The notes under the pieces are model-generated. The model was not told the DNA's origin, made no database searches, and saw nothing but the letters and a program-made list of their open reading frames with translations. A program made the translations under genes and the position numbers. Of a stretch of DNA of 64,000 nt, positions 28,053 to 36,535 are shown piece after piece (the stretch's first letter is position 1; each line of letters opens with the position of its first letter). This stretch comes from Methylomonas methanica MC09 (lineage in GTDB: Bacteria; Pseudomonadota; Gammaproteobacteria; Methylococcales; Methylomonadaceae), in assembly GCF_000214665.1 (NCBI RefSeq), contig NC_015572.1:3472001-3536000 (forward strand), written 5' to 3'.

Positions 28053-28559
28053 ATGCCTTCCTTAAAATATCTGTCCGGCTATCCGGCAACAGTCGCCACG
28101 CAAATCGAACCACTGCTTGAACAAGGCAAACTCCGCGAAATCCTGTTAAAAAAATATCCAACCAGTCATGACATACGCACGAACAAAGCGCTCTATAGCT
28201 ACGTTATGTCCATAAAAAATCAGTTTCTACGCCAATCCGGTCCGCTAAGCAAAATCGTCTACGACGACAAAATAGACGTATTGCACCAAGCGCTGGGAGT
28301 ACACACCTATGTTTCCCGAGTTCAAGGCGGCAATTTAAAGGCAAAAAACGAAATCCGCATTGGCTCGGTGTTTAAAGCCGTGCCCCTGGAATTCTTGCGC
28401 ATGATTGCGGTGCATGAACTGGCTCATTGCCGGGAAAAACAACATAACAAAGGCTTTTATAAGCTATGCGAATACATGGAGCCCAACTACCATCAACTGG
28501 AATTCGATCTGCGGCTTTACCTTTGCTACCGCGACCGCATCGGACCGCTTTACCGATGA
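28053..28559 (+). CDS. YgjP-like zinc metallopeptidase (M48-like)
   Basis: 168 residues with the zinc motif HELAH at 121-125 and a third histidine at 131 (HNKGFYKL), the pattern of the YgjP/DUF45 metallopeptidase domain. Cytoplasmic, without signal peptide or membrane helix. Substrate unknown. Convergent with the dehydrogenase gene; it has its own short leader after the terminator at 27958. Confidence 0.8.
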   Translation: MPSLKYLSGYPATVATQIEPLLEQGKLREILLKKYPTSHDIRTNKALYSYVMSIKNQFLRQSGPLSKIVYDDKIDVLHQALGVHTYVSRVQGGNLKAKNEIRIGSVFKAVPLEFLRMIAVHELAHCREKQHNKGFYKLCEYMEPNYHQLEFDLRLYLCYRDRIGPLYR

Positions 28560-28571
28560 CGGGGACGCGGA

Positions 28572-29531
28572 CTAAGGTTGCAACAAGATTTTTCTGACCC
28601 CGGGCTGTGCCGCACGCCGCAAAGCGACCTCGCCGTCTTTCAGACTGTAACGTCCATCCACCATAGTCGTTACGGGCACATTGCCTTGCTGCAATAAGAC
28701 CAAAGCCTCGTCAAAAGGGCCGCAACGCGAACCCAGAATATGCAGTTCTCCGACTACCACCTTGCTTAGATCGAGCGGTTCGCTGGCCGCAAAAGTGCTT
28801 TTCAATACCACCGTACCGCGCGGCTTGGCAATTCGTAACGCTTGGCTGAATCCGCTGGCTTGGCCACTGGCATCCACCACGTAATCGTAATGATTTGCCG
28901 GCACATTTAGGATTAACTCCGCCTTGAGTTGCCAATGCTTCGGCAATGTCAAAGAGTTTGCCGATCTGCCCAGCACCTCGACGTCGTACCCAGCCAACCC
29001 CAGAACTTTGGCGATCAACAAACCCAAGCGCCCGGGGCCAATCACAGCCACCGGTTTAACCGGCAAAGGCGCCAATTGCTTGAGCACCCGCACTGCAGCG
29101 GCCAAGGGCTCGGTAAACACCGCCTCTTCGTCCGGCACCTGATCAGGCACCAGGAAGAGATTACCGACCGGCAAGCGCAAATAATCGGCAAACGCCCCGT
29201 CGTGCCCGCGTATGCCTAAAACTTTTCGATTCGAACAATGTTCGGGGCCGTCACTCTGACAATCCTCGCAATCCCCGCAACCGATATTGATTGAACCCAC
29301 CACCCGTTTATTCAGCCAGTGACGGTGTTTTTCCTGGCCGACGGCTTCGACCAAACCGACGAATTCATGGCCGATAATGCCGCTAAAGCCCGCATAGCCT
29401 TTCACCAACTCCAGATCGGTCGCGCAAATTCCGGCAAGTTTCACCCGGATCAAAGCCTCGTCGCCGCAAACGGCCGGGATAGGCTTGTCCTGACGATACT
29501 GCAGACCGCTGTTTAGTTCTAAGGCTTGCAT
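28572..29531 (-). CDS. Zinc-dependent medium-chain alcohol dehydrogenase family protein
   Basis: 319 residues. Catalytic zinc ligands are C36 and the HE pair at 55-56; structural zinc cysteines are C85, C88, C91 and C99. A Rossmann motif VIGPGRLGLL follows for NAD(P). The protein is ~20-30 residues shorter than classic alcohol dehydrogenases. Substrate cannot be assigned; sugar alcohol or threonine-dehydrogenase-like activities are possible. Confidence 0.85.
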   Translation of the reverse strand: MQALELNSGLQYRQDKPIPAVCGDEALIRVKLAGICATDLELVKGYAGFSGIIGHEFVGLVEAVGQEKHRHWLNKRVVGSINIGCGDCEDCQSDGPEHCSNRKVLGIRGHDGAFADYLRLPVGNLFLVPDQVPDEEAVFTEPLAAAVRVLKQLAPLPVKPVAVIGPGRLGLLIAKVLGLAGYDVEVLGRSANSLTLPKHWQLKAELILNVPANHYDYVVDASGQASGFSQALRIAKPRGTVVLKSTFAASEPLDLSKVVVGELHILGSRCGPFDEALVLLQQGNVPVTTMVDGRYSLKDGEVALRRAAQPGVRKILLQP

Positions 29532-29897
29532 GAATCGGTGTATTGCCTGAGGAAAGGTTATTGGGCAGTAGCGCGAATAATAACAGCCTACATCTATCCG
29601 GTCATTAATGATCCGGCAGCGTTAAACCGCAAAAGCATTGCTAAATACCCAAAAACGCGCAATCCAAATATGAGCATAATTCCTCGATATTTGTTTAGGC
29701 TCAAGGTAGCGGTGGTCACGTTAGGGAGCTCACATCATTCGATTAAACTGTTTTTGGAAAAAGCTTCGCATTACAAAACCACGCGGTTGTTGCTACAATC
29801 TCAAGTATGGATTCCGGATTGCCGAATTGCTTTTCGCTAGCTTTAGAAAGTCTTACCCGGAATAAACATCTACCTTACGTCAAGATAGGTACAAATC
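29532..29897. other. 366-base intergenic region upstream of the acyltransferase cluster
   Basis: No convincing gene. It separates two divergent genes and should hold their promoters. A TACAAT at about 29795 could be the -10 box of the plus-strand acyltransferase gene, but no good -35 is visible. Confidence 0.5.
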
Positions 29898-31016
29898 ATG
29901 CAAGACGGCGTTAGATTTGCAGAAACCGAAGAAGATCTTCGTGCCTCTTACCAACTTCGTTACAAAGTCTACGTCGAGGGCATGGGTCGCCTAATAGATA
30001 AAGGCGACCACGAACGAAAGGAATTGCGCGATGATCATGACAATTTCGCCAGAGCCATAGTTGTCATTAAGGACGGTGCTGCTATCGGCACATTAAGGCT
30101 ATTTTGGGGAGGAGACGCGCCATTTAATAAAACCCTCATAGAAGCCTACCACTTGTCGCAGTTTCTGGAAATCCTTACCGATAAGGAAATTTGCATCATC
30201 GAACGCTTGATGGTCGATGAAAAACATCGCGGCTCCGCAGTGGCTTTGCAAATGTACAAGTTGGTCTGGGACTTTTCCATCAAACAACATATAGAGGCCG
30301 GTTTTCTGGATTGCGAGCCCCACCATCTCAATTCTTATTTAAAACTGGGGTTTCGGCCTTTTGCCAAGACCTATTCCTATCCGGGTATCGGCTTGGTAAT
30401 TCCAATGATGTATATACCAGGCGATTACGAACACTTAAAACAGGTGGGTTCTCCGTTCAGCTTGCTAACCAAGGACCGTGGATACAAACATACCGCGGCC
30501 CTGTTAGATATGATTAAAGACAGCCCGGGCGTTACAATCAAAAATGAAGTAAACAATGAGCGCTATCTCGATGAGATTTATGCCGATAAACATCTGCTAT
30601 CCAACGACAAACCCAAACTGTTCGAAGGCTTGAGCGAAGCGGAAATTGAACGGCTGATTGAAAAAAGCGTCATTATTACCTGTAACAAAAACGATCACAT
30701 CATCGAAACCCAAAATGCGGCCAGAACCATGTTCGTTGTATTATCGGGCCATGTTGAAGTCAGACTTCCCAACGGAAACCTGCTGGCGGCGGTTACCCCA
30801 GGCGAAGTCATTGGCGAAATCGCCTATTTCCTGCATAAACCCCGTACGGCAAGCATCATTGCCGCAGAAGACAATGTAAAAATTTTAAGCCTTGACGAAC
30901 CGTCCATGTCCAGACTGCTGAAATTCGAACCGCAACTTGCCAGTAAGTTTTTGTTGAATGTTTGCAAATCCTTGTGTAGTCGAGTGATCAGTAACGCCGA
31001 AATCAGCGGAAGATAA
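29898..31016 (+). CDS. Autoinducer-synthase-like N-acyltransferase fused to a cyclic-nucleotide-binding domain
   Basis: 372 residues in two domains. Residues ~1-200 have the GNAT/LuxI-FeeM pattern: LRYKVYVEGMG (the RxVYxxE opening), GTLRLFW and ERLMVDEKHRG. Residues ~245-365 are a cNMP-binding domain with a good phosphate-binding cassette GEIAYFLHKPRTAS, including the key Glu and Arg, so cAMP or cGMP binding is likely. Mycobacterial cAMP-regulated acetyltransferases combine the same parts in reverse order. It is the first gene of a plus-strand run leading into a DevC-like permease 32 bases downstream. Probable task: transfer of an acyl or acetyl group under second-messenger control; substrate unknown. 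Confidence 0.8.
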   Translation: MQDGVRFAETEEDLRASYQLRYKVYVEGMGRLIDKGDHERKELRDDHDNFARAIVVIKDGAAIGTLRLFWGGDAPFNKTLIEAYHLSQFLEILTDKEICIIERLMVDEKHRGSAVALQMYKLVWDFSIKQHIEAGFLDCEPHHLNSYLKLGFRPFAKTYSYPGIGLVIPMMYIPGDYEHLKQVGSPFSLLTKDRGYKHTAALLDMIKDSPGVTIKNEVNNERYLDEIYADKHLLSNDKPKLFEGLSEAEIERLIEKSVIITCNKNDHIIETQNAARTMFVVLSGHVEVRLPNGNLLAAVTPGEVIGEIAYFLHKPRTASIIAAEDNVKILSLDEPSMSRLLKFEPQLASKFLLNVCKSLCSRVISNAEISGR

Positions 31017-31048
31017 CTTTTATTTCGGCTCTATAGGCAACACGTTCA

Positions 31049-32227
31049 ATGCTATCCAACCTCACTCTATCAGTTTCCGGCCGATCTAAATTAAAATCGG
31101 TCGTGACCATGGTTTCGTCAAAAATGCTGCTTCACAACCGGCTACGTTTTTTTATGACGGTAGCAGGCATCGCCATTGCTTTTTTTTTAGCCGCCGCCCA
31201 AATTGGATTATTAGTGGGATGGATAAACACCAACAGCGCTATTATTAACAACACCAAGGTCGACATTTGGGTTATAGCCCAACAAACCGCCACCTTTGAT
31301 TATGGCACAGCGATTCCGAGACATAGAGTACAGCAAGTCAGCAGTGTTTCCGGTGTAAGTTGGGCCGAAGCCATGATAGTTGGTTGGGCGACTTGGCGAC
31401 ATCCGCAAGGCAAACCCATTAATGTTGAAATCGTTGGCCTTGATACGGCGCTGGCAGGAAAACCAGCCCGATTAATTGCAGGAAAACCGGAAATCGTCAA
31501 GCAACCGGAAGTCGTTATTGTCGACGAATTATTTCAGGATGTGCTGGGAGTCGGTAAAATCGGGCAAGAAGCGGAAATACAAGGCAACCGCGCGATACTA
31601 GGTGGAATTTCACAAGGCGTTAGAACATTTACTGCCGCACCTTTTGTATTTACGTCGATAAAAAATGCCATTCACTATCTGCCTTATTATCAGGAAGACG
31701 AAATTTCCTACGTCATTACTCGAGTCGATGACAAACAGGACATTCAACAAGTCAAAAATCGCATCAAGGCGGAAGTGCCGAATGTTGACGTTTTAACCAC
31801 CGAGGAATTTGCCGAACGCTCAGTCAAATACTGGATGTTGGAGACAGGCGTCGGCATTACCGTGATTATTACCGCCGTGTTAGGCCTACTGGTAGGTATA
31901 GTGATCATGAGCCAAACCTTATTTGCCATTACTCAGGACCATATCGCCAATTACGCCACGCTACTGGCGCTGGGATTCCATCAAAATACCTTACGCCAAA
32001 TTGTACTGGCGCAAAGCTTAAGTTTGGGCGGACTGGGCATTATTGTCGGCTCAATTCTATTCCTTCTTGCCTGCAATGCGACGGCCCGCAGCCCTATTCC
32101 GCTGGAAACCACCCCCATGGTGTCATTAAGCTTAATTGCATTTTCTTTACTTTGCTGTATCGGTGCGTCTTGGTTTTCGATCCGCGCCATTTTCAAACTA
32201 GACCCGGTTTCGGTATTCCACGGATAA
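31049..32227 (+). CDS. DevC-like ABC exporter permease
   Basis: 392 residues with the MacB/FtsX layout: one N-terminal helix (about 35-58), a large periplasmic domain, and three C-terminal helices. It ends in ASWFSIRAIFKLDPVSVFHG, typical of DevC-type permeases of DevBCA exporters, which export glycolipids in heterocystous cyanobacteria. The matching ATPase and membrane-fusion genes lie 2.6 kb downstream, separated by an E1-like gene, an opposing acyltransferase gene and a decayed second copy of this permease's 3' end. Just after its stop the sequence ACATTATGGCCTAGCA resembles the start of the downstream ATPase gene. Confidence 0.85.
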   Translation: MLSNLTLSVSGRSKLKSVVTMVSSKMLLHNRLRFFMTVAGIAIAFFLAAAQIGLLVGWINTNSAIINNTKVDIWVIAQQTATFDYGTAIPRHRVQQVSSVSGVSWAEAMIVGWATWRHPQGKPINVEIVGLDTALAGKPARLIAGKPEIVKQPEVVIVDELFQDVLGVGKIGQEAEIQGNRAILGGISQGVRTFTAAPFVFTSIKNAIHYLPYYQEDEISYVITRVDDKQDIQQVKNRIKAEVPNVDVLTTEEFAERSVKYWMLETGVGITVIITAVLGLLVGIVIMSQTLFAITQDHIANYATLLALGFHQNTLRQIVLAQSLSLGGLGIIVGSILFLLACNATARSPIPLETTPMVSLSLIAFSLLCCIGASWFSIRAIFKLDPVSVFHG

Positions 32228-32342
32228 AACATTATGGCCTAGCAAACCGCGCGTACAAATACCCGCGCCGATTTTCATTGCACCACCGCTACGACAATTA
32301 TCCCCATAGATGCATCAAGAGATATTTACGGAGAAATATTCC

Positions 32343-33212
32343 ATGAACCGCACATTTAATTATGATTTAGCCTTTTCCCGCAATATCGGCTGGGTAACCG
32401 AAACCGAACAAACGCTACTGCGAGACAAAAAAATAGCCATTGCCGGCCTCGGCGGCGTTGGTGGCAGTCATTTGATCACGCTGACCCGCTTGGGTATCGG
32501 AAAATTTCACATCTCGGATCTGGATATTTTCGAGCTTGCCAATTTTAATCGACAAGCCGGCGCATCGATAAGCCACTTGGAAAAACCCAAGGTTGAGGTT
32601 ATGAAACAATTGGCGCTCGATATCAATCCCGAGCTCGAAATCAGTACATTTCCGGCTGGCGTGCACGATGAAAATATTGACGCGTTTCTTGATGGGGTCG
32701 ATTTATATGTCGACGGACTGGATTTCTTTGCCCTTACCGCACGCCGAATTGTATTTGCCGCTTGTGCTGAACGCAATATCCCGGCGATCACCGCGGCCCC
32801 CTTGGGTATGGGAGTATCATTTTTATGCTTTATGCCGGGAAAGATGACGTTTGAAGAATACTTCCAATGGGAAGGGCAAACGGAAACGGAACAGTTGCTG
32901 CGGTTTTTAGTGGGACTGTCGCCAACTGCGCTTCAAATGACCTATTTAGCGGACGACAGCCGCTTGGATATAGCCAACCATAAAGGCCCTTCAACACCTA
33001 TGGCCTGCGATCTTTGCGCCGGCATGGTGGGTACTTATGCACTTAAAATTTTATTAAATCGTGGAGAAATTGTCGCCGCTCCCAAAGCGGTACATTTTGA
33101 CGCCTATAAAAACAAATGTGTCATAACTTGGCGGCCCGGCGGAAACAGTAACCCTTTGCAACAATTAGGATTGCTGATGCTGCGCAGAAAAATTCAAGCC
33201 AAACTTGGCTGA
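32343..33212 (+). CDS. ThiF/MoeB/HesA-family E1-like adenylyltransferase
   Basis: 289 residues. The nucleotide loop is GLGGVGGSH at 35-43, followed by SDLDIFELANFNRQ with the Asp and Asn/Arg residues that bind ATP, and D124 in VDGLDFF. One CxxC pair remains (C222, C225) where ThiF has two for zinc, so zinc binding may be partial. No ThiS/MoaD-like partner ending in GG is near. The ATG at 32343 is preferred because GGAG lies nine bases before it. E1-like enzymes adenylate a carboxyl terminus; in microcin C-type systems they act on a peptide. Its target here is unknown. The 3' end overlaps the opposing acyltransferase gene by 19 bases. Confidence 0.82.
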   Translation: MNRTFNYDLAFSRNIGWVTETEQTLLRDKKIAIAGLGGVGGSHLITLTRLGIGKFHISDLDIFELANFNRQAGASISHLEKPKVEVMKQLALDINPELEISTFPAGVHDENIDAFLDGVDLYVDGLDFFALTARRIVFAACAERNIPAITAAPLGMGVSFLCFMPGKMTFEEYFQWEGQTETEQLLRFLVGLSPTALQMTYLADDSRLDIANHKGPSTPMACDLCAGMVGTYALKILLNRGEIVAAPKAVHFDAYKNKCVITWRPGGNSNPLQQLGLLMLRRKIQAKLG

Positions 33213-33952
33213 GCATCGTATCCGGACTTAAGCTGTTCTTTAATCCAAAAATATAGAGGCTTTAATTCGTCGCTCACGCTCTCCGCGGAATGCGCCTCCA
33301 GGAAATAGAGCGCCCTGATGCCGTGGTAATCGATATCCTGCCCGGAACGCACAAAACGGATGCCCGATCTTTTTAACAATCGCGGTAAAAACGGCTCCAT
33401 CATGGCAAAAACACTATTACGCCCGCATAAATCCGTTAAAGCGATGGCCGCCATAAACGCAGACACGGCGATCAAGGGAAAAGTACGCTGTTCATTATCC
33501 GATACATCGAAACTGCTCCAACTGCCGAAACGCGTTATTTTTTCGCCTGGCCGCCTACGAAACAACCCATCTACAGCTAATCGGGATAACTCGCACTCTT
33601 TACCTCTATCAAGATTTAAGTGTTTTAAAAATTCTTTGTCGATACTGTCGTCGCAATATTCTTCAAATGGCAGCAAAAAATCAGGCCGGGTTTGCAATGC
33701 GGGAACCAAACGCACACAACCTGCCGATTTACCAGATGATTTATGGGTTATCAAGCAGTGCATGGAAACATCATCGTACTCATCTTTTTCCTGTTTATCC
33801 GGAAAAAGATCAGTGGCTTCGTAATTGAACTCTTCGCAATACACCCTATAACGGACACCGTAAACTTGCTGTTTCAGTTGCTCGGTATTTGCAAAATCAA
33901 TTTTAAAATATTGCTCAAAATCCTCTACCGCTTTCCTTGGCTCGATTGACAT
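33194..33952 (-). CDS. PEP-CTERM/exosortase system-associated acyltransferase
   Basis: 252 residues resembling the exosortase-associated acyltransferase family and FeeM-type N-acyl amino acid synthases: VRYRVYCEEFNYE near the start, GCVRLV, and ECELSRLAVDG. These enzymes take acyl chains from acyl-ACP and attach them to amino groups. The family occurs in bacteria with exosortase and PEP-CTERM proteins, usually near exopolysaccharide genes, which fits the EpsB-type gene 3 kb away. It runs opposite to its neighbours and overlaps the E1-like gene tail. Confidence 0.85.
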   Translation of the reverse strand: MSIEPRKAVEDFEQYFKIDFANTEQLKQQVYGVRYRVYCEEFNYEATDLFPDKQEKDEYDDVSMHCLITHKSSGKSAGCVRLVPALQTRPDFLLPFEEYCDDSIDKEFLKHLNLDRGKECELSRLAVDGLFRRRPGEKITRFGSWSSFDVSDNEQRTFPLIAVSAFMAAIALTDLCGRNSVFAMMEPFLPRLLKRSGIRFVRSGQDIDYHGIRALYFLEAHSAESVSDELKPLYFWIKEQLKSGYDAQPSLA

Positions 33953-34559
33953 ACTTCTCTCTTAATTTGTGACTGAACTTTTATTGGACCTGCTAATCTG
34001 CTTATGCCGGGCAAATGCTATACTATCGTCCATACTGGAAGAAACATGAACCCACATATTCACTACCTTGCGATTATGCGAACAGCTAAAGGGAACCATT
34101 TAAAACCGATACTGTTACTGCATATAAAGCGCGCGTTTATTAATAATAGTCGAATATAACGACTCAACTCATGGCCCGACAAGCGCGCAGTAACCAAGAT
34201 TGACATTTTCTTTTTGGGTATGGGTACTAAGTCCAGCGGAGCCTAATCATGACATCCTTGAATAACGCTGGCGTCAATACCGATCTTGACCAATTCGGTC
34301 AGACAATCATTAACAGTGCAAAGATTAGCACATCGAAATGACTTTATATTTTTGGACGCTTAACTACAGCAATGCCATTTCCGGACACCACCCTATATCG
34401 ATCATTAATAGTTTGAAAATGGCATTATAGGCTAACGGCATGCACTTGAACTGGCGTAACCGGCAACAAGCCAAAGGCAAAAGAGCTGCCGTCACATTCG
34501 TTGGATTAGGCTACATTTATCCTTATGCTAAAAGAGGATATAGGCGGTTGTGTGGCCGT
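33953..34559. other. 600-base AT-rich gap between acyltransferase and permease relic
   Basis: No firm gene. Apart from a 30-codon frame at 34249-34341 with a fair ribosome binding site, I see only AT-rich sequence that may include further decayed permease sequence towards its right end (about 34440 onward). Confidence 0.4.
34249..34341 (+). CDS. Possible 30-residue peptide
   Basis: ATG at 34249 follows GGAG with seven bases spacing and opens MTSLNNAGVNTDLDQFGQTI plus ten more residues, ending in KISTSK. TTGACA lies 40 bases upstream. It is hydrophilic and not recognised. It is noted because an E1-like enzyme and an exporter are nearby, but nothing else ties it to them; chance occurrence is quite possible. 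Confidence 0.2.
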   Translation: MTSLNNAGVNTDLDQFGQTIINSAKISTSK

Positions 34560-34816
34560 ATCGGTACTGGATTTTCATCAAAGAATATTACGAAACAACC
34601 TATTGGTTCAAATTTTAATCTTAGCGTCCCAAGAATAATCGTGACTTGCATTTTATTAATCCCCCTGCTACGTATCCGCTTGTCGCCGACATCCTCTGAA
34701 CGTCCCCGCTCGATATTTATGCCGCGAATTACTTCCTCATTGCCTTATTGCGTAGCAGCTTCCCGGTTTTCAATCAGGGTCATTTTCAAATTGGCTCCGA
34801 TGATGGTATTCCACTG
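34560..34816 (+). pseudogene. Relic of a DevC-like permease (3' end)
   Basis: The translated end AASRFSIRVIFKLAPMMVFH matches the end of the intact permease (ASWFSIRAIFKLDPVSVFHG) nearly residue for residue, and the preceding IIVTCILLIP matches GIIVGSILFLL. DNA similarity runs from about 34562 (GGATTTTCATCAAA against GGATTCCATCAAA) to the stop. The N-terminal ~300 residues are missing or unrecognisable. It directly abuts the ATPase gene, showing that a permease once preceded that gene here. Confidence 0.78.
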
Positions 34817-35536
34817 ATGAAAAACATTATGACCTGCATAGGCATCGCTAAAAGCTACGGTTCCGGCGACATCCTCGAACACGTGTTGAAACGGGTTGAC
34901 TTGGAGTTTCATGAAGGCCAAGCATCTGTGCTGGTTGGCCCTTCAGGCTCCGGGAAGACCACGCTATTGTCTATTTTAGGCTGCTTGCTGGCTCCCAGCG
35001 AAGGCCAGTTGTTGATCACCGACCAACATGTAAACTTTACAGACAAAAGCAGCCTGACCGAAGTGCGGCGGCAAAAGCTCGGCTTTATTTTTCAACACGC
35101 TCAACTATTGCCTTTTTTAACCATCGAAGAAAATCTGGCAATCGTAGGTCGCAACGCCGGCATGATGGAGGAGGACATAAAGCAACGCCTGGATGGTTTA
35201 TTACATAGACTTGAATTACAAGCCATGCGATATAAACACCCCGCGCAATTAAGTGGCGGACAACGTCAACGGGTTGCCATTGCCCGGGCATTGTTGCACC
35301 GCCCCTCTATCGTGCTGGCGGATGAGCCAACGGCCGCTCTGGATTGGAACACGGGCAAAACAGTCGTCGAACTTCTCTTGGAACAAGCTCGAACCGAGCA
35401 GGCCGTATTAGTGGTGGTAACTCATGATACCCGCATGTTGCCATTGTTCGACCGTATTTTATCAATTGCCGATGGCATACTGTCAGAGCAGGAACAGACC
35501 GCCGCCGCGGAAAACATCTTCTATACTCAACCTTAA
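34817..35536 (+). CDS. DevA/LolD-type ABC exporter ATPase
   Basis: 239 residues from ATG 34817 (which overlaps the relic's TGA); an alternative ATG is at 34829. Walker A is GPSGSGKTT, the signature LSGGQRQRVAIARA and Walker B IVLADEPTAALDW. It belongs to the MacB/LolD/DevA group that powers exporters with FtsX-like permeases. It is followed 23 bases later by a membrane-fusion protein gene. The intact permease at 31049-32227 is the obvious partner. No strong ribosome binding site is visible, perhaps because translation was once coupled to the lost permease copy. Confidence 0.88.
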   Translation: MKNIMTCIGIAKSYGSGDILEHVLKRVDLEFHEGQASVLVGPSGSGKTTLLSILGCLLAPSEGQLLITDQHVNFTDKSSLTEVRRQKLGFIFQHAQLLPFLTIEENLAIVGRNAGMMEEDIKQRLDGLLHRLELQAMRYKHPAQLSGGQRQRVAIARALLHRPSIVLADEPTAALDWNTGKTVVELLLEQARTEQAVLVVVTHDTRMLPLFDRILSIADGILSEQEQTAAAENIFYTQP

Positions 35537-35559
35537 CTCCAACCCGCCAGGATATTAGC

Positions 35560-36534
35560 ATGCAACGCTACGCCTACCTGTTGTTATTACTTTTCGCTTT
35601 TAGTACTACTCTCTGTGCCGAACAACGATGGATTCAAGGTATTGGCTATGTCGAACCCGCTAGTGAAATACGTAGGCTGGCTTTTAAGCACCCTGGCATC
35701 CTCGACGCATATAAAGTTCAGCTCGACCAGCAGGTCAAAGCCGGCTCAATCCTTGCCGTACAGCATAATGCCGAAGAACAAGCCGCCGTGGCGGTGGCGG
35801 AAAGCCAGCTGCTCGCCGCAAAAGCGGATTTAGAAAAGGTATTTGCGGGGATAAACCCCAATGAAATCGAGGCTAAAAAAAATGCCCAGCGCGTCAGTGC
35901 GTTGGATGCGGAATATGCCCGGCGAAAACTTGAGCGTATCAAACAATTACGAAGCAATAAATTTGCCTCCGAAGACGAGCGGGATCTTGCCGAAACCAAT
36001 GCCCGGCTGAAACAAGCGGAAAATCGTCGCTTGATAGCTGAAACTCGTTTTTTGTCCAATTTTGTAAGAGATGTCGATAAGCAATTAGCCTTGGCTCAAG
36101 TATCAGTCGCCGAGGCACAATTACAAGCCGCCCAGCAACGTTTGGCCGAAACCTATTTGATTGCTCCTATCGACGGCACTGTACTGGAACGGATTTTGCG
36201 GGAAGGGGAATCGACATTCTCCGTAGGCAGCCCCGAACCGGCTATTTTACTGGGAGACATGTCCAAATTACGCGTCAGAGCTGAAATAGACGAAAACTAT
36301 GCCTTGGCACTGCAACAAGGCCAAAAAGCGGTTATCTTTGGCAGAGGCCTGGGCGAAAAAGAAATTCCCGCCCACGTTACGTTAGTGAAGAAAATCATGG
36401 GCAAAAAAACGGTTTTCGCCAAAACGGCAACGGAACGCAAAGATATCGATGTGATTCAGGTGTTTATTGAGCCGGACAGCAGTTTTCAGACACCTGTAGG
36501 TTTGGAAGTTAACGTCAAAATCGCCATCAATTGA
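35560..36534 (+). CDS. DevB/HlyD-type membrane fusion protein
   Basis: 324 residues: signal peptide ending about LCA-EQ (residue 20), a first beta-lipoyl half, a long coiled-coil hairpin (about 75-185, with alternating A, E, K, Q), and the second lipoyl half with YLIAPIDGTVLERIL. It spans the periplasm and links the ABC permease to an outer-membrane channel such as TolC. No TolC-like gene is in the window. Last gene of the ATPase-fusion pair; its stop abuts the convergent EpsB-type gene. Confidence 0.88.
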   Translation: MQRYAYLLLLLFAFSTTLCAEQRWIQGIGYVEPASEIRRLAFKHPGILDAYKVQLDQQVKAGSILAVQHNAEEQAAVAVAESQLLAAKADLEKVFAGINPNEIEAKKNAQRVSALDAEYARRKLERIKQLRSNKFASEDERDLAETNARLKQAENRRLIAETRFLSNFVRDVDKQLALAQVSVAEAQLQAAQQRLAETYLIAPIDGTVLERILREGESTFSVGSPEPAILLGDMSKLRVRAEIDENYALALQQGQKAVIFGRGLGEKEIPAHVTLVKKIMGKKTVFAKTATERKDIDVIQVFIEPDSSFQTPVGLEVNVKIAIN

Positions 36535-36535
36535 A

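Noticed and set aside
34440..34560. N-terminal part of the 125-codon frame before the ATPase as a real protein
   Set aside because: Only the last ~80 codons match the permease; the start has no ribosome binding site and no match, so the whole is treated as a relic.
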